Shown piece after piece: positions 1 to 7,577 of a DNA stretch of 64,000 nt. The position numbers and the translations under genes were made by a program. Source of the DNA: Vibrio agarilyticus (GTDB lineage Bacteria; Pseudomonadota; Gammaproteobacteria; Enterobacterales; Vibrionaceae); the NCBI RefSeq assembly GCF_012641465.1, contig NZ_JABAIK010000012.1:1-64000 (forward strand), read 5' to 3'. The stretch's first letter is position 1; the number at the start of each line of letters is the position of its first letter. The notes under the pieces were generated by a model, which was not told the DNA's origin, searched no databases, and saw only the letters and a program-made list of their open reading frames with translations.

Positions 1-216
1 CAGTGAGGCGAGGATTTGAAGATTGAGTGGTTCTCAATCGAAAATCGTCAACAAAGCTGATGAGCCAAGACAACTCGCCCCTTGGGAGCCAATCACTGAA
101 CCGATAGCGGTGTTAAACAACTTGAAAATAGACTCGCTATTTCGCTGCGTTGTTTGCCTTGCTCTCAGCTCAGTGAGCCGGCTCTGAATCCAGCATCTTG
201 AGGTCACTTGGGTATA
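1..216. repeat. Long dispersed repeat (family A), truncated copy
   Basis: This is the right-hand part of a 282-bp repeat found complete at 24197, 27990 and 34030. It starts at the window edge, so the left end is not visible. It ends with the family terminus GCATCTTGAGGTCACTTGGG followed by TATA. Against the copy at 24197 it lacks 14 bp in the middle (around 112-116), where the others carry the stretch CTTTTTGTTGTAACG. A short open frame runs through it, but the repeat copies are not conserved as protein, so I call no gene. Confidence 0.85.
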
Positions 217-230
217 TAGAATCACTAAAC

Positions 231-255
231 GCATCTGCTCACGCTGAGCAGATGC
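231..255 (-). terminator. Hairpin downstream of the exonuclease gene
   Basis: GCATCTGCTC and GAGCAGATGC form a perfect 10-bp stem around a 5-base loop, 17 bases after the stop codon of the minus-strand exonuclease gene. On the minus strand it is followed only by GTTTAG, so the U-tract is weak. It may be a terminator or an mRNA 3'-end stabiliser. Confidence 0.5.
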
Positions 256-271
256 TTAAAAGGAAACTTCG

Positions 272-988
272 TTAGTGGCTCATGCGAAAGGCTTTCGCCA
301 AACTAATCGGGCGTGCAGGTTCAATACGATGACATTGAGCTAAAAAGAGTTCGGCTGTTGCAACCGCATCGATGAGCGCGCCGTGGCTGTGGTATGGTGG
401 TAAATGGTAACGCTCACGAGAGGCGGCGAGTGACACATCGCAATCGTGCTCTTGGCGCAGGTGCGCCATATTTTTTTCAATCATCAGCGTGTCGAGCCAG
501 ATAATAGGCACATCTGTGATATCGAAGTGACGAGCAATAAAATGATCGAGAAAGGCTTTTTCGACCGAACAGGCGTGAGCAATCCAAATTTTGTCCTTCC
601 CAGCGGCAAATAGCGATGTCATAGCTTGAATGAGAGGCACGCCGGAGGCCAGCATTTGGGGCGTAATATGGTTAATCACCGCCGTTTCCGGCCGCACGCC
701 CGTGGCATCATTAATGAGAAAATGCTGTGCTTGGCTAAGATCTATTTTATTTTGATGCAGTGGCACCCAACCTATCGATAAAATCTCATCGTCTTCTGGT
801 GAGAGCCCAGTTGTCTCAAAATCCAGTACCAAAAACGGATGCACATTGGCCGCATCGTGTAACTGGAATTGCGGCGTGTTGACTAACATCTGAATGGATT
901 CGGGCATAGAAACTGACGTCACATAGTTCTGACGGCGACGTTGCAACCGAGTTAATGGGTGAAAATAATCTGCAATAATATTAAGCAC
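272..988 (-). CDS. DnaQ-like 3'-5' exonuclease (DEDDh family)
   Basis: A 238-aa protein with the DEDDh exonuclease fold of DNA polymerase III epsilon and PolC. Motif ExoI is DFETTG at residues 56-61, with the acidic pair D56/E58. ExoII lies near the IAHACSVEKAFLD stretch (about 135-147). ExoIII is HSHGALIDA near the C-terminus, which supplies the His and the last Asp. It probably trims 3' ends of DNA or RNA, but the substrate cannot be read from the sequence. The GTG start overlaps the stop of the upstream CAP/CBS gene by 8 bases, so the two genes are translationally coupled. The start is supported by an AAAGG motif about 10 bases upstream. Confidence 0.88.
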   Translation of the reverse strand: MLNIIADYFHPLTRLQRRRQNYVTSVSMPESIQMLVNTPQFQLHDAANVHPFLVLDFETTGLSPEDDEILSIGWVPLHQNKIDLSQAQHFLINDATGVRPETAVINHITPQMLASGVPLIQAMTSLFAAGKDKIWIAHACSVEKAFLDHFIARHFDITDVPIIWLDTLMIEKNMAHLRQEHDCDVSLAASRERYHLPPYHSHGALIDAVATAELFLAQCHRIEPARPISLAKAFRMSH

Positions 989-2840
989 CGAATTTTACCT
1001 TTGCCGCTTCCTGAAGATCGGCAATGATTCGAAACGCATCTTTAAGGTGTTTGCGTTCAAAACTGCCGAATCGATTAGGATTGATGTGATTGTTTGGTTC
1101 ATTCCCGGCTTTTAGCGCTTCGAGTTGGTGGCTAAAGCGGAATGACAAAATAAAGCGATAGGCGTTGAGAATGTTTTTATAAGAGTCTTCGCTTAGTGCC
1201 CCTTGGCGATACGCCGCTTCAAACCTTTCGTGGGTTGCCGTGCGATCGCTCTCTACGGCAAGGCCATAGATGCGCGCTAAATCGATGATTAAATTAATCG
1301 CGTATTTTTTGATGTTAAGGGTCTTTTTGTTTTCGCCGCTTTTTTCTAGGACTAAGCTGTTAAAAATCCCCAATGGCGGTGTGGTATTGGTGGCATCTTG
1401 GATCAGTTTGACGAGAAAACTGCCATTGCGACTGATTGCTTGATGCATGGACTGGCGTAAATCGGTTTCAAATTGATGGTTGCCATAAACGGCGCGCACT
1501 TCAAGAAAGACGCTGATGTTTAATAAGCAATCGTATTCCGGATTAGCCACCCATTTTTGATAATACTGTTGCCATATATTGAGCGGCTGACACCATTTAG
1601 GTGTCGCCGCCATAAATTTGCCAGGGCACAACGGGTAGTCGCAGCGTGCTAAACCGGCGCACACCATCATCGCGAGATGTTTGAAATAAATTCGGTCATT
1701 TTCGGTTGCTGCATTATCAAGCACAATCGCGCTGTCTTGGTCAGACAACATGTGGACTTCATTACGCGCGTGTGAGCCTGCCACAATCCAAGCAAAATCA
1801 CACGGCGCGGGGCCGAGTTTATCTAATGCGATTTCAATCAAGCGTTTAGTATACGCATCCATGATCATGGTCATGACTCGGCCAACCACCTCAGGACTGA
1901 CCTTGCCTTCAACCAGCGCCTCAAAAATAGCTTGGCGCTCCGAGGTAAATGTGGCCAGTGCGCTGACGCATTCCGCGTATTTGATTTTTTCAATCAGAAA
2001 GATGGCTTGCATGCGATGGTTTTGCACTAGGTGTGACGTTGTCAGCAAGCCCACCGCTTTGTTATTTTGCACTACAGGCAGATTTCGAATATTGAACTGC
2101 ATCATTAGCGATGCCGCTTGAAGCACCAAATCGCTGGGCGCAATGGTATGTGGGTGACATGTCATAATGTCCCGAATCGGACGCTCTGTTGAAAGGCCTT
2201 TAGCGATCACGCGCTTGGTCATGTCACGGTCGGTAATAATCCCCACCAGCGCATCACCTTCATAAATGACCGCACAAGGCGAACGTTGCAGTAACATCTC
2301 TTCGGCAACATCACGAATAGCAGATTGCGCAGTCACTATGGCAATACGGCCACTGGCCACCTCATCGACTCGGCGAATAAACAGCCCTTTGTCTTTGGCT
2401 GACCAAACGACATCTAAGGCTGATTTCAAACGCACTTGCGCTTGTGAGGCAAAATGCTCAGCGCACTCAGGATGCAGGGCAAAGACAGCTTGAAGAGCGG
2501 TGCGAGGTACGAGGTAGATAAGGGAGTCTTCAAGCGCAATCGCAGTATACGTTTCAGAATCTTTGTGCTCGTCACCCAAAAATGTAAAACCGAACAGATC
2601 TTCGGGGCCCAGCTTGGCGCGGAGCACACCATTGGCTTTGCGTTGTTCTAACGAGCCCGTGCGTATGATATACAAATTGCGTTTTTGACCTTCACCACAT
2701 GGGTCAAGTCGCTCGCCTTTTCCAACGTAGGTAATTTGCACTTGGCCAGCCAAATCGCGCAGTGCGTCTGGTGGAAGTTTGTCAAACGGATCAATGCATT
2801 CGATAAACTGAAGAATATTGGGCAGTAATGCAGAGCTCAT
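981..2840 (-). CDS. CAP-domain/CBS-pair/DUF294 nucleotidyltransferase-like protein
   Basis: A 619-aa cytoplasmic signalling-type protein. The N-terminus (about 15-130) is a cyclic-nucleotide-binding-like barrel. Two CBS repeats follow (about 165-275), with GIITDRD and GLLTTSHL at their ends. A DUF294 nucleotidyltransferase domain (about 300-440) carries the GS-x(n)-DxD signature in GSHARNEVHMLSDQDSAIV, followed by a helical DUF294_C tail. The layout is like the uncharacterised GlnD-related proteins often paired with a DnaQ-like exonuclease in gammaproteobacteria. The same pairing is seen here, with overlapping genes. A perfect TTGTATTACAA site lies 16-26 bases before its ATG. The true function is unknown. 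Confidence 0.87.
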   Translation of the reverse strand: MSSALLPNILQFIECIDPFDKLPPDALRDLAGQVQITYVGKGERLDPCGEGQKRNLYIIRTGSLEQRKANGVLRAKLGPEDLFGFTFLGDEHKDSETYTAIALEDSLIYLVPRTALQAVFALHPECAEHFASQAQVRLKSALDVVWSAKDKGLFIRRVDEVASGRIAIVTAQSAIRDVAEEMLLQRSPCAVIYEGDALVGIITDRDMTKRVIAKGLSTERPIRDIMTCHPHTIAPSDLVLQAASLMMQFNIRNLPVVQNNKAVGLLTTSHLVQNHRMQAIFLIEKIKYAECVSALATFTSERQAIFEALVEGKVSPEVVGRVMTMIMDAYTKRLIEIALDKLGPAPCDFAWIVAGSHARNEVHMLSDQDSAIVLDNAATENDRIYFKHLAMMVCAGLARCDYPLCPGKFMAATPKWCQPLNIWQQYYQKWVANPEYDCLLNISVFLEVRAVYGNHQFETDLRQSMHQAISRNGSFLVKLIQDATNTTPPLGIFNSLVLEKSGENKKTLNIKKYAINLIIDLARIYGLAVESDRTATHERFEAAYRQGALSEDSYKNILNAYRFILSFRFSHQLEALKAGNEPNNHINPNRFGSFERKHLKDAFRIIADLQEAAKVKFGA

Positions 2841-2855
2841 AATGGGTTGCTATAT

Positions 2856-2866
2856 TTGTATTACAA
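2856..2866. promoter_or_regulatory. Predicted GntR/FCD operator before the CAP/CBS gene
   Basis: TTGTATTACAA, a perfect match to the FadR-subfamily pattern TNGTNNNACNA and to the sites before kdgF and dctP in this window. It lies 16 bp upstream of the CAP/CBS start and also downstream of the first GntR gene. The target gene is not certain. Confidence 0.5.
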
Positions 2867-2889
2867 TAACTCATTATTACTTGCGAATA

Positions 2890-2917
2890 TAAAAAAGCAC
2901 ACTCAAAAGGTGTGCTT
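2890..2917 (-). terminator. Rho-independent terminator of the first GntR gene
   Basis: On the minus strand AAGCACAC and GTGTGCTT form an 8-bp stem with a 7-base loop, followed by a run of T (AAAAAA on the plus strand at 2891-2896). It lies about 50 bases after the stop of the GntR gene at 2969. Confidence 0.8.
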
Positions 2918-2968
2918 TGTGATCCAGCTCTTGCGCTTTTTAAACAGAAGTCACTTGGTGAAAAAGTG

Positions 2969-3679
2969 CTAATCAAGGCGGTGTTTTGATTCAATTAGAT
3001 GGTTCGCCGAGGCAATGCGCGCTTTGTCAGCATTTCCTGCCATAATTGCATCGTAAATTTCACGGTGTTCATTAATACAGGTGCTGCCTTCTTCAGAAGA
3101 GTGCGCGATAAAATTGATGAACATGGTGGTTAAGATGTTACCAAATGGCAGATAAAAATCATTGCCCGTCGCATTAAAAATCAAACTATGGAAGCGAGTA
3201 TCGACGTCAAGCCAGCGATTTTGGTCAAAAGGTTCGAGCTGCGAAACAGCCACCATCTCTTGAAAGGTTTCTGACAGTTGAATGCGTTGTTCTGCGGTGG
3301 CATGAATGGCTGCAAGCGCACACGCTTCAGGTTCGATGGCGCGGCGCAAGCCTAAAAATTGTTGGCAGAATTGGTCGGTATCGGCAAGACCATCCATCCA
3401 CTCAATCAATTGAGGGTCAAGAAAGTTCCAATAGGCGCGAGTAATCACCTTTGTTCCAACTTTTGGTTTTGACTCGAGTAGCCCTTTAGATGTAAGCAAT
3501 TTGACCGCTTCACGAAGCGCTGTGCGACTCACCCCAAATTGTTCACAGAGCACAATTTCACCCGGCAGAATCGAACCTTGTGGAATTTTGCCAGAAAGGA
3601 TGCCACGGGCGATCTCGCGAGCGACTTGTGTGTGTAGGCTTCGTTTTGAACCTGTAATCGAGTCAAAGGCTTGGGACAT
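2969..3679 (-). CDS. GntR-family regulator, FadR/FCD subfamily (paralogue 1)
   Basis: A 236-aa regulator. The N-terminal winged helix (about 10-75) contains the recognition region LCEQFGVSRTALREAVKLL and the wing ESKPKVGT. The all-helical FCD effector domain (about 95-230) shows D-x2-FH around residue 160 and a late EHREIYDAIMAGNADKAR segment, which normally supply metal and carboxylate ligands. It is clearly paralogous to the protein at 4171. The two share FLGLR-AIEPEACALAA and the IYDAIMAGNAD block. The genes are divergent and separated by 490 bp. By context it probably senses an alginate breakdown product such as KDG, but the ligand is inferred, not shown. Confidence 0.9.
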   Translation of the reverse strand: MSQAFDSITGSKRSLHTQVAREIARGILSGKIPQGSILPGEIVLCEQFGVSRTALREAVKLLTSKGLLESKPKVGTKVITRAYWNFLDPQLIEWMDGLADTDQFCQQFLGLRRAIEPEACALAAIHATAEQRIQLSETFQEMVAVSQLEPFDQNRWLDVDTRFHSLIFNATGNDFYLPFGNILTTMFINFIAHSSEEGSTCINEHREIYDAIMAGNADKARIASANHLIESKHRLD

Positions 3680-4170
3680 AGGGTGCTCAGTGTAAAATAT
3701 TATTTAAGGTTGAATATACCATTGTTGAAAATTAACGCTACCCTAAACTCCCCATCAATCTTAGGTTTCATCAGTAAATTCGTACAATATCAAGTTATTA
3801 GTTAACGAGTAGCAGCGTGCATTGGTGTTCTCGTCCAATCGTCACATTGCTCAATTTAACGTATTGATAAATAACATGCCATTGTGTTTTTTATTAGCGA
3901 TGGAATGAATTTTGTTTAAAGGTGAAATGAGGCGATAAGCAGTCGTCTTGATACCGCTTGTTACCAATTTACGCTTCTCTTGCGGTGATTTGGTGAATGT
4001 GTGGTGATGAACTTGGTTTTTCATCCTGAATATCTGTGACCCATCTCTGATTAACCACGTAGTTAATATGGGTATATGCGCGAGCAATTTGACTCTTTTT
4101 GATGTATTGTATTATTAAATTATCAAAGAATCACATGGCGAGCATGTGAAAGGACTGAGGATAGCGCAGG
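3680..4170. other. Divergent control region between the two GntR genes
   Basis: A 491-bp AT-rich spacer that must hold the promoters of both divergent regulator genes. The only site I can support is the operator-like TTGTATTATTA at 4107-4117. No convincing gene, RNA or repeat was seen in the rest. Confidence 0.5.
4107..4117. promoter_or_regulatory. Predicted GntR/FCD operator before the second GntR gene
   Basis: TTGTATTATTA matches the first eight bases of the perfect TTGTATTACAA sites elsewhere. The second half is degenerate. It lies 54 bp before the GTG start at 4171, as expected for autoregulation. Confidence 0.45.
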
Positions 4171-4872
4171 GTGCATTTTGAACAACTGGAGCTAAAAAGC
4201 CGCAAGGTGTATGTGCAGGTGGCACGCGATATTGCGTGTAAAATTTTAACCGGTGAAATTCGGCCTTTGGAAAAAATTCCAAGCGAGTTATCGCTGTGCC
4301 AAATGTTTGGTATTAGTCGAACCGCATTACGAGAGTCGATGAAATTGCTTTCGGCTAAGGGGCTTATTGAGTCAAAGCCGAAAGTGGGCACGTTAGTGCG
4401 TCAACGAACTCATTGGCATTTTCTTGATTCTCAGCTCATAGAGTGGATCCAGGAGCTGGAGAATGTGCACCCATTTTTAAGCCAATTTTTAGGGCTACGC
4501 AAAGCGATTGAACCTGAAGCGTGTGCCTTGGCGGCGCAAAATGCGACCGTAGAACAGCGCAAACAATTGTCGGTTTTAATCCAGAATATGTCGATTGCCG
4601 CTGAGAAGCACGATATGGATGCTTGGACGCTCAATGATCACGAATTTCATCAAACCATTTTTGTTTCGACTGCAAACCAATTTTACATTCCGCTGGGCAA
4701 CATTCTATCAACCCTTTCGCACCAGTTTTTGGCTGAATCCGCCCAAGGAGGACGTTTTTGCTTAGAAGAGCACCGCGCCATTTACGATGCAATAATGGCG
4801 GGTAATGCAGACGCTGCGCGCCGCGCCTCCATCGAGTTACTGGATGATGGTAATCAAAGATTATCCGCGTAA
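4171..4872 (+). CDS. GntR-family regulator, FadR/FCD subfamily (paralogue 2)
   Basis: A 233-aa protein, paralogue of the regulator at 2969. Winged helix at about 8-72 (LCQMFGISRTALRESMKLL, wing ESKPKVGT) and an FCD domain at about 90-225 with DHEFHQTIF and EHRAIYDAIMAGNADAAR. It starts with GTG. The preceding bases are purine-rich, but no classical Shine-Dalgarno site stands out. It stands next to the MATE exporter and alginate lyase genes. The recurrent TNGTNNNACNA sites in front of the alginate genes fit binding by this subfamily. Whether the two paralogues share targets or respond to different ligands cannot be told. Confidence 0.9.
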   Translation: MHFEQLELKSRKVYVQVARDIACKILTGEIRPLEKIPSELSLCQMFGISRTALRESMKLLSAKGLIESKPKVGTLVRQRTHWHFLDSQLIEWIQELENVHPFLSQFLGLRKAIEPEACALAAQNATVEQRKQLSVLIQNMSIAAEKHDMDAWTLNDHEFHQTIFVSTANQFYIPLGNILSTLSHQFLAESAQGGRFCLEEHRAIYDAIMAGNADAARRASIELLDDGNQRLSA

Positions 4873-4875
4873 CGA

Positions 4876-4909
4876 TATACCCCTTTCCACTTGACGTTAC
4901 TTGGGCATA
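4876..4909. repeat. Minimal repeat element (fused termini)
   Basis: A 34-bp element just after the GntR stop. It begins TATACCCCTTTCCACTTGA, as at one family B end, and ends GTTACTTGGGCATA, as at a family A end. It has no body and looks like a relic or hybrid in which only the two terminal sequences remain. Confidence 0.5.
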
Positions 4910-4942
4910 TCTGTGTAGCGACACTAAAGAGAAATTAGCAGT

Positions 4943-6319
4943 ATGAATGACGCATCCTCAGCAACGCCTGGGTATAGCCTAAAAGGTAAAATTGCACTGG
5001 CTTGGCCTTTAGCGCTTAATGCTTTGCTTATGCAATCCATGTTAATGATTGATACTTTTTTGGTCTCGCCATTAGGGGAGGTTCCTCTCGCCGCAATGGG
5101 CATTGCGGGAGCGATAGTTGCCTTTGTGATGGGGGTGCAGATGGCGCTCGCCAATGGGACTCAATTGGTATTAAGCCGAGCCATTGGCGCGAATAATGCG
5201 CTTGGGCTGAGCCGAGGCTACCGCGCAGGCTTAGTCATCAACGGGATTGCAGCGGGTATTTTTTGGTGTGCATTAATCCTGTTTAAGCAGCCGTTAATTG
5301 AGGCGATCACCAGTGATGTTGCAACGCAAATCGAAACGCTTAATTATCTCGCTTTCTCGCAACATTTGATTTTGTTCAATGCGTGCACTCAAGTGATGAT
5401 AGCGCTGTTTAACGGATCAGGCCGCAGCAAAGTACCTTTTAAAGGCTATCTGATTGAAATGCCACTGAATGCGCTGTTTTCGTATTGTTTAATCTATGGC
5501 ATTAATGGCGAAGCAGGGCTGGGTGTTGAAGGCGCCGCGTTAGGGTCGTTGCTGGCCATTGCAGTACGCTTTGTTTATTTAAACTGGTGTTTGCGTAAAG
5601 TGTTTGCCATTTCACTGACTGAAGAGCCACTGAATGCCGCGTTTCGCCGCAATATCGTACTGCATTTTAAAGAAATTACCCCAATTGCTGCGAATGTCAC
5701 CATGCTGCAAATTGGCGTTTCAATTTATCAATTGCTTTATGCTCAGCTAAATTTGTATGACTACGTTGCAATCACACTCATCATGCCTTGGCTGCGCTCT
5801 GGTACGCAATTTATTACGGCCTGGGCTCACTCTTCGGCGATTATTGTTAGCCAGCAAATCGGCTCGAACCAGTTTCATGATCTGCGGCGTAATATCGATA
5901 GCAGCATTGATATAGCGGTTGCGATTTCAATCATAACCGCGGGCTGCTTTTATTTACTGAGTCTGGTGATTGACCGTTTTTATCCCGATTTGGATGTGGC
6001 GACCTATGAGGCATTAACCTTGATTGCGCCGCTCTATATCTTTTTGCCGTTATTACGTGGCTACAATACGGTTCACGGTCATGTACTGCGCGCGCTGGGT
6101 AAAACCACGGCGGTGTTTAAAATTAACTTTATCGGGCAATGGGTTGTCTCTATCCCTTTGTGCGCCGTGATTATTCTCGGTTTGGATGGTTCGATTTTTT
6201 GGGCTTTTGCGATACAACCGTTTGAAGAGGTGATCAAAGCGCTTCCGTTTCGTCATCTAGCGCGTAAATCTTTGCAAGAATTTGATCAAACTCAGGCTGA
6301 GAAGCTGATGTACAGCTAA
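4943..6319 (+). CDS. MATE-family efflux transporter
   Basis: A 458-aa inner-membrane protein with about twelve hydrophobic helices in two six-helix halves, the normal size for MATE cation/drug antiporters. The N-terminal half has the family-like ALAWPLALNALLMQSMLMIDTFLVSPLG segment and GAAxGSLLA-type turns. It probably exports small organic molecules in exchange for Na+ or H+. It lies 70 bp downstream of the second GntR gene on the same strand and may be co-transcribed with it. MATE genes next to alginate or pectin regulators are not rare, but the substrate is unknown. Confidence 0.9.
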   Translation: MNDASSATPGYSLKGKIALAWPLALNALLMQSMLMIDTFLVSPLGEVPLAAMGIAGAIVAFVMGVQMALANGTQLVLSRAIGANNALGLSRGYRAGLVINGIAAGIFWCALILFKQPLIEAITSDVATQIETLNYLAFSQHLILFNACTQVMIALFNGSGRSKVPFKGYLIEMPLNALFSYCLIYGINGEAGLGVEGAALGSLLAIAVRFVYLNWCLRKVFAISLTEEPLNAAFRRNIVLHFKEITPIAANVTMLQIGVSIYQLLYAQLNLYDYVAITLIMPWLRSGTQFITAWAHSSAIIVSQQIGSNQFHDLRRNIDSSIDIAVAISIITAGCFYLLSLVIDRFYPDLDVATYEALTLIAPLYIFLPLLRGYNTVHGHVLRALGKTTAVFKINFIGQWVVSIPLCAVIILGLDGSIFWAFAIQPFEEVIKALPFRHLARKSLQEFDQTQAEKLMYS

Positions 6320-6369
6320 AAGTGTGATCGTCTTTTTAGTCCCGACGTTAACCACTACCATTCAATCAT

Positions 6370-6410
6370 AGTTTCCCTATTATGTATGACAATAACACAA
6401 TAGGGAAACT
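6370..6410 (+). promoter_or_regulatory. Perfect 12-bp palindrome that hides the alginate-lyase ribosome binding site
   Basis: AGTTTCCCTATT (6370-6381) and AATAGGGAAACT (6399-6410) are exact reverse complements around a 17-base loop. The right arm holds the AGGGA ribosome binding site (6402-6406) of the lyase whose ATG is at 6414. The loop carries the operator-like ATGTATGACAA. In RNA it would mask the binding site. In DNA it could be a protein-binding palindrome. Confidence 0.7.
6382..6392. promoter_or_regulatory. Predicted GntR/FCD operator before the PL7 lyase gene
   Basis: ATGTATGACAA keeps GT-N3-AC of the FadR-subfamily pattern and matches TNGTNNNACNA at all fixed positions but the first. 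It is 22 bp before the start codon, in the loop of the palindrome at 6370-6410. Confidence 0.45.
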
Positions 6411-6413
6411 ACA

Positions 6414-7460
6414 ATGATAAAGATAAACAAACTGACCTCGCTGCTCCTACTTTCTCTTCCTTTCGCAGCTACTGCTGAAGTGGCCGACAACGGTGTTGAT
6501 TACGTTGTGCCTGCGGATAAATTCGATATGCGTAATTGGAAAATTACCGTCCCTTCAGACATTAACCGTGATGGACGCGTTGATGAAATTGAAGGGGTGG
6601 GGATGATGAGTTATTCACACAGTGATTATTTCCATATCGATGAGGCAGGGAACCTGGTATTTGAAGTTCATAACCAAGCGGTGACGACCAAGAACTCGAA
6701 AAATGCACGTTCCGAGTTACGTCAGATGGCTCGTGGTGCTAACTTCTCGATTGATACTCATGACAATCTCAATAACTGGGCGCTATCTAGCCACCCTCAA
6801 GCCAGTTCATATAGTGCGATTGGCGGCATTTTAGAAGCGACACTCAAAGTGAATCACGTTTCAAAAAATGCGAAGTACCCAGAAAAATTCCCAGCGCACT
6901 CTGTGGTTGTTGGGCAAATCCACGCCGAAAAAGATAAAGCACAGATCAAGGCAAAAACTGGTTATGGCCACGGTAATGAGCCGATCAAAATTTTCTATAA
7001 AAAATTCCCTGGCCATAAAATGGGCTCCGTATTTTGGAATTACGAACGTAACCTAGAGAAAAATGACCCAAACCGTGCCGATATTTCCTACCCAGTTTGG
7101 GGCAATACTTGGGAAAACCCGGCCGAGCCGGGTGATGCAGGTATCGCACTGGGCGAAGAGTTCAGCTATCGCATTGAAGTGAAAGACACAATGATGTTGC
7201 TGACGTTTGAAACCGCACGTCATAAGCCAGTCACTTATGAAATTGACCTAAGTAAGGCCGTCGATGAAAAAGATCACGCGACCGGTTATGCCAAAGATGG
7301 ATTTTACTTTAAAGCGGGTGCTTATGGTCAGTGCAGTGTCTCTGAAAAACACCCAGTTTGGGGCCCCGGTTGTGCAGGTACTGGCGACTTCACCGTTGAT
7401 AAGAAAAATGGTGATTACAACAGCGTTACCTTTAGCAAGTTGGCTCTAAACCAGAAATAA
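6414..7460 (+). CDS. Secreted PL7 alginate lyase (single domain)
   Basis: A 348-aa protein with a typical signal peptide (positive MIKINK, hydrophobic core, predicted cut after ATA near residue 21). It is a family 7 polysaccharide lyase: RSELR at 99-103, QIH at 168-170 and YFKAGAYGQ near 300 form the catalytic cleft of the jelly-roll fold. It cleaves alginate by beta-elimination and leaves an unsaturated non-reducing end. QIH with Ile is often found in lyases that accept guluronate. The gene is single, with a strong terminator behind it. Expression is probably controlled by the palindrome and operator-like site directly upstream. Confidence 0.93.
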   Translation: MIKINKLTSLLLLSLPFAATAEVADNGVDYVVPADKFDMRNWKITVPSDINRDGRVDEIEGVGMMSYSHSDYFHIDEAGNLVFEVHNQAVTTKNSKNARSELRQMARGANFSIDTHDNLNNWALSSHPQASSYSAIGGILEATLKVNHVSKNAKYPEKFPAHSVVVGQIHAEKDKAQIKAKTGYGHGNEPIKIFYKKFPGHKMGSVFWNYERNLEKNDPNRADISYPVWGNTWENPAEPGDAGIALGEEFSYRIEVKDTMMLLTFETARHKPVTYEIDLSKAVDEKDHATGYAKDGFYFKAGAYGQCSVSEKHPVWGPGCAGTGDFTVDKKNGDYNSVTFSKLALNQK

Positions 7461-7485
7461 GTAACATAGTCGTTTTATATTAATC

Positions 7486-7522
7486 ACCACCAATAAGATG
7501 ATTCTTGTTGGTGGTTTTTTTT
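7486..7522 (+). terminator. Rho-independent terminator after the PL7 lyase gene
   Basis: ACCACCAATAAG pairs with CTTGTTGGTGGT (one G-U pair, 6-base loop), followed by eight T. It lies 25 bases after the stop codon. Confidence 0.93.
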
Positions 7523-7577
7523 GACCGCAATGGTATACACTCGGCGCTATTGAAAATACGCAGTAAAGGCCAATCCA

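Noticed and set aside
34-234. 66-codon frame on the minus strand, also similar at 27909-28127
   Set aside because: It lies wholly in the family A repeat. The copies do not keep the frame and no ribosome site is present.
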